Origin: Exophiala sp. HKRS030 | Lineage: Eukaryota > Ascomycota > Eurotiomycetes > Chaetothyriales > Herpotrichiellaceae | NCBI GenBank assembly: GCA_023897205.1 | Contig: JAHWDD010000005.1 | Coordinates: forward strand, 4,836,001-4,900,000 | Reading direction: 5' to 3' | Length of the DNA: 64,000 nucleotides | Shown here: positions 56,431 through 64,000 of the stretch, one piece after another | Layout of the letters: every line of letters begins with the position of its first letter | How positions within the stretch are numbered: position 1 is the first letter of the stretch | Notes under the pieces: generated by a model | What the model was told of the DNA's origin: nothing | The model's database searches: none | Seen by the model: the letters and a program-made list of their open reading frames with translations, nothing else | Program-made: the position numbers and the translations under genes

Positions 56431-57359
56431 CCTTCTCCGCGCGGCTGGCTGGCGTGTACAATGTTAACCGCAGTACGACGATCAGAAGAGCTGGAGGCAC
56501 TTGTTTGCGCCATGCGCTTTGGTTTTGCCTTACGTCTTGTTCATGTCCTTCCATATGTCCAATTTTGCCCGGCGCTGTGGATAGCTCTCCTTTACTGCGC
56601 TTCACGTTTGTTGGGAGTCATAATGTGTACATTGCTTTAGAAGTCGCTCAAAATTTGCCAGCTCCTACTGTACCTGGTGTAAGCTCCGAGATTCGTTGAT
56701 CGGCCCAGAGTAAACAGAGTAAGAAAGGCCCCAGAAGGTTGGAGCCTTTGACCATGCAGTATTCTACTCATTGCGATGTAATGAAGTGAATTCACACATG
56801 GCCTACGAGCAGGATTCAGGCATCAGTTGCCAAGGTGCAAGGCCCACGAAACGGACTACGAGTGGGAAGAGGGGAAGGGCCGAAGGGGCCGAAAGGCGGG
56901 GCCAGCGACGAGTTTGATCTCCTCTCAGACCCGGTGAGCCCTCAAATAATCCAACATTGATCGTGTCAAGAACACTTTTCCTTCTCTTCGCTTGGCCTCT
57001 GACCATGATCACTCTATGAATTGGTAGACAAGATTGACGACCGTCAATTGGAAGCCTACACATGAATGAATGAATATGATCACAGTCCAGGTCCAACGAA
57101 GACCAGGCTGAAACCAATTTAGGGATCCATGAAGCCTCTACTCACAGCGGACAATGTAATCGTTATTCATTAATTACCGAATCAAACAGAAGGAATATGC
57201 CTTCCACGGCACAGAATCAACGGTATAGTCGTTAACATTCGTGAAATTTCCATCAATTTACAGCATTCTAAATAATAGCTACAACAACTATCCACGCCAT
57301 AACAACATCGGACCAACGGCAAGGACGAGAGAAATTTGTCACGATAGAGTTTTTGGTTC
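56431..57359. other. Intergenic between convergent aquaporin and oxygenase genes
   Basis: 930 bases. Includes a short AT-rich stretch near 57160-57290 just downstream of the oxygenase stop and GAATGAATGAAT near 57064. No gene seen. Confidence 0.45.
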
Positions 57360-58630
57360 TTAAACTCGTGCTCTCTTTCGAAGATCCGCCCTGGAAGCTT
57401 CACTGATCAAGTGCGAGTCGTCGGTGTATCCTCGGACCACTTTGTCATCATCGACCATTTCACGCAACATTGACTCGAGAAACCTCTTCTGCTCAGTGAT
57501 CCAAATCTTGGTCGACACGGTGTCAAAACTGCGACCAGCTCTGTTTCGATCGCGAACTTGTTTGAGATGAGCACGGGTCCGCTCCTCAAGCATTTCCAAA
57601 CGATATTCGGTGTACTGGGAGTACAGCTCAGATAAGTCAGAAATAGACCGAACAGTCGTCAGAACAGTGTCGTCCTTGATAAAGGCCGATTTGGGTCTGA
57701 AAGAAGTCACCATTGAGATGCGTTCGGTTGTGCCTAGGGCTCGGAGAGCCTGGTGTTCAATGTACCGCCCCTGCATAACAACAGCATGACCCTGCACCAC
57801 AATTAGCCATACTGAGAGGAAAGAAGGACGAGTAAGGAGTCGAACCATTCCTGGACCGCGAACTTTCATGATCGAACCGTCAGCCTTTCTTAAGGCCGTC
57901 TCACCTCCGATCATGTTTGTGCAATCACTGAGCATTGTCACGCAAACGAATGGATAGCTGTCGGTGTGCCAATCGACAATGGGTGTGTCATCTTCAAGTG
58001 GGCATCCGGAAATACCTTCATCTGCATCGCGATGGGCTTTTTCCTCCAAGGCCTTGTGCGCCTCCTCCTTCTGTGCTCCCGTCGTTGCAGACAAATTGAT
58101 ATGAGCAATCTCCAGGTCGAATTGTGGCACAAGTTCAATTCCAGCAATCTTCGAAACAATAGAAAGCACTTCCGGATTATGCCAGGCATCGTATACAAAA
58201 GGAGCATATCTGCTCAGGTTAGTTTTTTGGTGCATTGGGACATTGACGAAACTCACTTAGGTGCAAAGCCTCTCAACTGTGACTTTGCAATATTACTCGA
58301 ATATTTACAATTCTCCTGGACCGAGTCACTGAGGACTTCCTCTCTCATCTGCTGAATGGCCTCTGGAGAAAACAGGGGGAATGGTTCCGACACAGCGACG
58401 GGAGATATGCCCTTTTCCGCCATTCCAATGTCGGCCATGGTCCAGATTTTCTTCGGCTCTTCATAGATCAAATGCTTTTCCGCCTCAAATTGAATCTTTC
58501 TGGGTACCCGGGATCTCATCGTGCTTTGGCCTGGCTGCAAGTCGACTGTTGAAAGTTTCGGCTCGTCAAATCCAAGTCCTGGCATGAATGCTGACATGGA
58601 GGAAGGGGAAAGCACATCAGCAGATGCCAT
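57360..58630 (-). CDS. Putative Fe(II)/2-oxoglutarate-type dioxygenase
   Basis: Three exons, 58630-58257, 58209-57846 and 57791-57360, joining in frame to 389 residues. The double-stranded beta-helix core has H-x-D in VDWHTDSYPFVCVTMLSDC, then IGGETALRKADGSIMKV, the distal His in GHAVVMQGRYIEHQALRALG, and an Arg-containing strand (ERISMVTSFRP) that would hold 2-oxoglutarate. The second intron (57792-57845, 54 nt) has GTTCGA...CAG ends; being three-fold with no stop, it would also be readable. Splicing it out gives GPGMGHAVVMQGR, which matches the usual glycine-rich turn, so splicing is preferred. The C-terminus is Arg/Lys-rich with a helical segment (LEERTRAHLKQVRDRNRAGR). The start at 58630 (MASADVLSPSS) is chosen over an upstream ATG at 58705. 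Substrate unknown. The core assignment is by pattern only. Confidence 0.78.
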
Positions 58631-60388
58631 GGTTGCGAACTGCTGAAATACAGAAATCTCAACACGTATCCAAGCTTGGTATGTATTGTCTCTAATCACA
58701 AGCACAGACGGGATGATTACTTGTTACAAAGCAAACGTCGGGGTAAAGAATAAATGACAAAGATACAGTTTTCCACTGACGGCTTCAAATGAGATCAGAA
58801 TGATACAAGCAGAAGTAGGATTGAGTATTGATACTCAGAGTTTGCTGAACAAAGACACTTGCTGCTTTATATGGGGCTTTGGGTGACTGCTAGGCCAGAT
58901 GACCATCGGACATGTGAGATGTGTTGCATCAGAGTTATACGCAGCCCAGCAACTCCATGGCCACTCATGAAACAACAGCGCATCTTAAGCAGCTACGCGT
59001 GATTTACATTCCATGGAGGAGCGAGCCTCCCGCGCTACCAAACGACTGTTCAGATTGGGCCTTATCAGTTCCCTTATCATGATTGCCTATCATGAAGTCT
59101 TGACTTTCGGCAAGCGTGTACCTAATCCCAGGTAACGCCCTACCAGGAAAGCTGGGGAGTATTCGATCCTGTGGGGAATTTACGCACACAAGCTCCGGAT
59201 CAACCATTATGGAAATTGTTTCTGTGTTTGGACTAACATCATGTCGGCAGCATGTCCCTTACGTCGTTGGTATCTGACATTCAGCGCAACCCACCAACAC
59301 GTCACATGATCACCATGGAGATCTCCCTGGCGTCCTGGGCTTTGTCAGTTCGACAACTAGACGACAACCAATACATTTATGTGCATGAACAACATGGCAT
59401 GCTGCGTTGGATTTCAAGATGAAGTAAACCAGTCCTGCTCGCGGTTGCTTGCGGACCTAGGTGACCGACGGGCGCATTTCGAAACCGGGGAAGACAGCCG
59501 GGTTCGTTGACGATGGACGTTTACTTTGCAGTCGAAAGCCATTGGCTTGGAAGCACCATCTTCCGGGAGTTCATGAATTTTGTTGCACTGATGCCCTGGA
59601 TGGTCCCGGAACGGAGGGTTGAGTGATATGGACAACCCCGCCTGGTGTGTATGGATCTATTCACCGGATCAGGCATGGTGCCGGGTTTCCCAGCTCTTCA
59701 ACCTGGTAAAACGATAGGAATGAGGAACCTCATCTACGAGTGCTCCTGGCGTAGAAGCGCCGTCTCGATGTTAACGGTTTCGAAAGTTAGGTCTATGATC
59801 CTATTGGCGATCTATTGCTAATGGAGACATGGTGTGAATTCTGAAGATGAAGTCTTTCTCAGGCAGGGAGGAAGTCACGCGTCATGATTAGTGCCGTCAT
59901 TCACACTCTCCAACGCTATTGAACCGTGAACTATGGTCTTCCAAACCCTGTTCTTGACCGTCTCTCATTGTGATAATGCCAAAAGGTTCCTCCTGAATAC
60001 CCAGCCATGATCGTAATCCTTCCGGATCATGCGTTGTTTGTTCTTTGATTCCCTCTTTCAGACCTCTGCGAGTGACCGCGACTCCGATTTTAAGAATTGA
60101 CCGATCTCGAGCTCCATCTACGGGTATTATAGACCAAGTCTGATGTTCAACGTCGTCAACATCTTTGTGTAACAGTGGGGAACGCTGTGGCCCAAAGAGC
60201 GCATGGGAGGGGCAGGAGTGACATAGAATGACAAGGGTGGGAAAAGAGTCTTGGCGGACTCGAATTTAGGTTATCGATAAGACCCCAGATTTGGTTAGCA
60301 TGGTATCTAGTCACATGAAGTTGTGCATGGTAAAGTGCGCCCTGCATCAGCATTTCTCCATGCCTGCGACATCCTTCACATCAACAAT
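58631..60388. other. 1.8 kb divergent region, oxygenase (-) and cox23 (+)
   Basis: No gene recognised; short overlapping frames only. Confidence 0.4.
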
Positions 60389-60865
60389 ATGGCCACCTCA
60401 ACGGGGACAAGCCCTCAGGGTGTTACCGAACCCAAGGAGCCAGACTGGGACAAGTCTGCCAAAACTTTCTCATCGTATGCGGGCCGTTCCATACACCATT
60501 GCTGCGCTATGCTCATTTCACCTCGCCTTACAGGAAACGAAGCTCGGAATATTATGACCCATGCCAGGAAGCCGCATCTAAAAGTATAAGGTGTATGCAC
60601 CGCAACGCTGGAGACAAGGATATGTGTCAAGACTACTTCCAGTATGTGAAGACAGCCAACCCAAGGTTGCCTACAATCTGCCTGCGCTCGGGGCAACTTA
60701 CATTTACAATCTTGACTACACGGGCTGACAGGCTTTCTCCACAGAGCATATCGAGACTGTAAGAAAGAATGGGTATGAAGATTTCACCCGGATTGAAACA
60801 ACGCTGACAGAGGCTTGCGGCAGATGGCGAGGATGAAGGCAGAGAGGAAGCCGTGGTTCTCATAA
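60389..60865 (+). CDS. cox23: Cox23 twin-CX9C mitochondrial protein
   Basis: Four small exons (60389-60474, 60534-60641, 60745-60772, 60824-60865) separated by GT-AG introns of 59, 103 and 51 nt encode 87 residues exactly in frame. The sequence shows [22 protein letters not shown] and [17 protein letters not shown]; Cys 39/49 and 60/70 each make a CX9C pair, the defining feature of Cox23/CHCHD7. This family is imported into the intermembrane space through the Mia40 disulfide relay and is needed for cytochrome c oxidase assembly. The [17 protein letters not shown] ending is the usual basic tail. The conserved cysteines show the splice choices: the third exon is only 28 nt and carries the last cysteine. 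Not visible as a long single frame, so easily missed. Confidence 0.9.
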
Positions 60866-61314
60866 ACGGATGAGGCCTGACGGTCCTGGCGCTTCAACAA
60901 CAGGAAGAAGAGTGTATCCAATGTATTATATATGCCGTACCACGGAAAATTGCATAGCGTGGCCTTGAGCCAGAAGGAGTTTACATTTTCACCGAGTCCG
61001 CGATGGAGGCTCGGGAAATTGCTCCACATAGAGGAATAACGATATGTACATATGTGATTACTACCGGGTTGACAAAATTTTAGATCACCATGCAGAAACC
61101 ACGTAAAGACTATGATTCTTTTCTTATGAAGCCGTCGCGTACACTAGGGTGTCACAATTTAGAGAAAAGTGCTGCACCGAACTGGAGGCTCCTTCACGTT
61201 CAAGTCACCGAGCGCCAATAGCACATTTGCCCCACCTTAACTATTTCCAACACCATGTTCTAAGAATTATTTTCCCTTTTACACTCGCGCGAATGACAGA
61301 ACGGGACCACAATA
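60866..61314. other. Intergenic between cox23 and naa25
   Basis: 450 bases holding the cox23 3' region and the naa25 promoter; no gene. Confidence 0.5.
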
Positions 61315-64000
61315 ATGTCTGAACCGTCTGTGACCGAGCGCAGAATACGTCCGATCCAAGACGCCATTGCCACAGAGAACTGGAAGCAGGCACTTCAACT
61401 CTGCGACAAATGGTCCAAGAAAGGCGAGAAGTCAGACAAATTCCTGGTAATGACTCGTTCCCACAATTTGACCCAACCGGCGACTTAACAACGCTCATAG
61501 GTCCTGAAAGCATTCGTACTCGTGAGACAAGGGGACAAAATTCAGCATGAAAAAGGACGCGCCGAGGTCCTGGACCTCTGCAACCGCAAACCACCCGTTA
61601 CGGAACCCGAAGCCATATACCAACTGCAGAAGGCGCTGAAAACACTATCGCTTCAGGAAGAAGAAGGCCCGAAAGTATGGGAGCGGGCAGCAGGCGCTGC
61701 GCAGGACAACAAGGACATTCTCATGAGATGGCTTAATCAAGCTATTGCGGATGGTAAATGGCTCAGCGCTCAAAAGGTGTGCACAATGTGGAAACAAATT
61801 CATATCATCAACCTGGACGGGATGATGGGCTGACGTGGGGGCCCCTTCGACAGGCCACCATGGGTTTACGCAAATCCTTCCCGAAAGAAAGAAACTATGA
61901 GTTTTGGAATATCATGATGTGCCATCTGATCCAGCAGGATACAGACGCTGTTGATGAGAAAACCAGAACGCTCTTTGCGACTCTAGCGTACCGCATGATC
62001 TCCAAAGCTGCGGAGCAAATTCAAACTGAACAGGTACTGCACACTTTCACTCTTGCTCGACGAGTTCTCGGCTTACGTTACGTTTCATAGGATCAGCTGT
62101 TGTCTCCTGGAAAAGCAGTCTCGACGCCGGAAGAGGTTGCTCTCCTAGCCTATGTCCTCAACGCGACGGGCCGGGCTTCGGAAACGGTCAAACTGCTACG
62201 AGGGGACACACTCAACTTGAACTCGAAGATTGGCAAATTAGATCCTCAATTGACACTATCACTACTCCTGCAATCCCTCGAGGCCGCCGAGAGCTGGGAT
62301 GAGGCTGCTGAATACACCCAGACACTACTTTCGAGTCCAGTCTATCAATCAGACGATCGCGTTTGGGCGCTTTGGCTTAAATCTCAAAGTCATTCAGTCA
62401 CAGAATCGTAAGCAGTTGACGTCGAGACCAGATTTTCGGATCATCTAACAGCAGACAGGCGACAGACATCTATCACGGAATTACTTGACTCTGCGTGCAC
62501 ATCAAGACCAATCTCGAGAGCATCGTATATCGCCAAGTTGAAATATCTGCGGAGTCGCAATGACGACAAGTCACTTGTCCAGCTGCTTCAGACATGTGAG
62601 GAATATGCCAATGCCTTTTCAACCAAGGCCTTCTGCTTCGATGATATCAAAGATGCTCTGGAACAACTCGATGAAGAGCACTTCAGAACATTCACTCAAT
62701 CACGATCGGAAGACAAGAGCATCCTTGGACAACTTTTCAGCTTGAAGCTTGAGTACAGCAAAATCCTTTCTTCCGGTTCAGAGGATGTCCTGATAGACTT
62801 GGCGAGTCGAGCGCTCACCCTTTACCAAAGTTCCTTGTCACAATCACCAGCCTGTCCCGAAGCGGTCTTCCTAGCTGTTCTTGCACTCCTTCGATTGTCA
62901 GCGAAGGAAGGAGGTTATCGCTATGCTATCCGCGCAATAATCATCCTCGAAGCGGCGAGGAAAGCATTCGAGGACTACTACTTGTTCACCGTGTTGCTTG
63001 TACAACTTGGGTCACATCTGGGCCTTATCTCATCGGCAATGGAGACATTCACGAAACTCAGTGTCAAAAACCTACAGTATGAGACAGTTGCGCATCTCAT
63101 ACTCACCAGGATTTCCAGCCTCCATCCGTCACCCAGTATTGGAGCGGATGGTTCATTCGATCCTCTAGACGTCCTCGATACCGGACTCACCATTTTAGAA
63201 AATGCAGACATGGCACTGGTGCGAGGTATTCGAGAAGCTCTCCGATACAACAACTACTCCAACATAAGCAACAGCGTCAGAATGCGGCGCGACATGAAGA
63301 ATAGCGCTAGTCGACAGTTGTACACAATCGAGGAGCGGAAAGTGAGACGAGTGCTAGGCTTCTCAGAGGATGCGATTCTCGAACAGAATGCGGAAATAGT
63401 GATCGATCATCGAGACTGGGCATACCTTCCAAACTATCGTAAAGACGATCGACAGGTTCTTGAAGGGATCCAATGTGGTCCTATACAAAGAAAAGGATGG
63501 ATCGATGCCATGCGGTTGCTGGACAACGTAACAACATATTTCAACGCCGACTTGGCCGGCCATGCGACTATCTTACCCAAGCTCGTGGACCATATAACGA
63601 ACGGTCTCTCTACCATCGACAAATTGTCCAAACAGCAACTCGCAGAGCTGACGAGTTCAGAGACAAAGAACCTGGAAGCTCACAAGCTGATGGCGAAGGC
63701 GGCCATACTTCTGCACGACACCTCTCCGACACGAGAGAAGATTGAAGAAATCACTAGTCCACTCAAAGCCTGGTTACAAGACATCCTCACAGCGGAGAAA
63801 ACACCCACTGCCCCAGCCCACGCAGCAGGCTTTCAGATATTCACCTGGGAGCAACTCCACACCAGCATCTCTCGCCTGGAGACATTACAAGTCGTGGCCA
63901 TGTTACTGGGAGTTCTGAGCCGGAGAGCCAAAGGGAAAAGCAAAGCCGCGGCAGCCATTCCCAAAGACGAAATCTCAACACTACAGACTCTGGTCACAGA
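61315..64000 (+). CDS. naa25: NatB N-terminal acetyltransferase auxiliary subunit NAA25/Mdm20 (3' end outside window)
   Basis: Exons 61315-61446, 61501-61776, 61854-62033, 62091-62407 and 62459-64000+, joined in one frame (introns 54, 77, 57 and 51 nt). The last exon is open to the window edge. The N-terminus ERRIRPIQDAIATENWKQALQLCDKWSKKGEKSDKFLVLKAFVLVRQGD is the conserved opening of the Mdm20/NAA25 TPR-like superhelix, and successive helical repeats (EKTRTLFATLAYRMISKAAEQIQTE, LTLSLLLQSLEAAESWDEAAEYTQTLL, KAFEDYYLFTVLLVQLGSHLGLISSAMETFTKLSVKN) follow. The subunit anchors catalytic Naa20 to ribosomes to acetylate Met-Asp/Glu/Asn starts; no catalytic residues are expected in it. At least 815 residues are visible and the last part, about 10-20%, is probably missing. 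The acceptor of the fifth exon was set by keeping the frame (GCAGACAG|GCGACAG). Confidence 0.88.

Noticed and set aside
1..64000. tRNA/rRNA genes, CRISPR arrays, transposase or reverse-transcriptase genes, telomeric repeats
   Set aside because: Looked for T-loop-like GGTTCGA contexts, spaced direct repeats, terminal repeats and polymerase motifs; none convincing by eye.
1..64000. A secondary-metabolite or catabolic gene cluster (SDR, ADH, oxygenase, transporter)
   Set aside because: The oxidoreductases are dispersed among housekeeping genes over 50 kb with no synthase, so no cluster is supported.

Overview
The window is nuclear DNA of a filamentous ascomycete (Pezizomycotina). The grounds are: single-copy genes on both strands separated by 0.5-5.6 kb of intergenic DNA; short introns (about 42-82 nt) with GTAAGT-like donors, CTAAC/CTGAC-like branch sites and CAG/TAG acceptors; and a typical fungal gene set (ER class I mannosidase, BUD23, SVP26/TEX261, C2H2 regulator, sugar porter, molybdenum-cofactor sulfurase HxB, aquaglyceroporin, COX23, NAA25). 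Order or family cannot be fixed from the sequence alone; Eurotiomycetes/Chaetothyriales-like is only a guess.

Layout. 1-12 kb: 3' end of a fungal transcription-factor-like protein (+), MNS1 alpha-1,2-mannosidase (+), BUD23 rRNA methyltransferase (-), a decayed BCS1-type AAA ATPase (+), a short-chain dehydrogenase (+), SVP26/TEX261 cargo receptor (+). 12.5-27.4 kb: TENA/heme-oxygenase-fold protein (-), C2H2 zinc-finger regulator (-) with a 5.6 kb gene-free upstream region, and a long proline-rich coiled-coil protein (-). 27.9-40.5 kb: zinc alcohol dehydrogenase (-), a hypothetical protein (-), DUF202 membrane protein (-), MARVEL-type membrane protein (+), sugar porter (-). 44-56.4 kb: MoCo sulfurase (+), a signal-anchored glycoprotein (-), aquaglyceroporin (+). 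57.3-64 kb: Fe(II)/2OG-type oxygenase (-), COX23 twin-CX9C protein (+), and the NatB auxiliary subunit NAA25 (+, running off the end).

The genes are mostly unrelated housekeeping functions (glycan trimming, ribosome biogenesis, mitochondrial respiration, N-terminal acetylation, cofactor maturation, transport); I see no biosynthetic cluster, virus, CRISPR or convincing transposon.

The strongest unexplained signal concerns the sequence itself. Eleven frame breaks in five otherwise well-conserved genes (SDR, C2H2 factor, proline-rich protein, HxB, aquaporin) all run in the same direction (one base missing), and each can be repaired by one extra G or C, in nine of them in a run of three to five G/C. 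This points to systematic G/C-homopolymer undercalling in the assembly rather than biology. The BCS1-like gene behaves differently: frame changes of both signs, two in-frame stops and a damaged Walker A, three of which are what C-to-T changes at CpA (the RIP signature) would produce. It is therefore called a genuine pseudogene.
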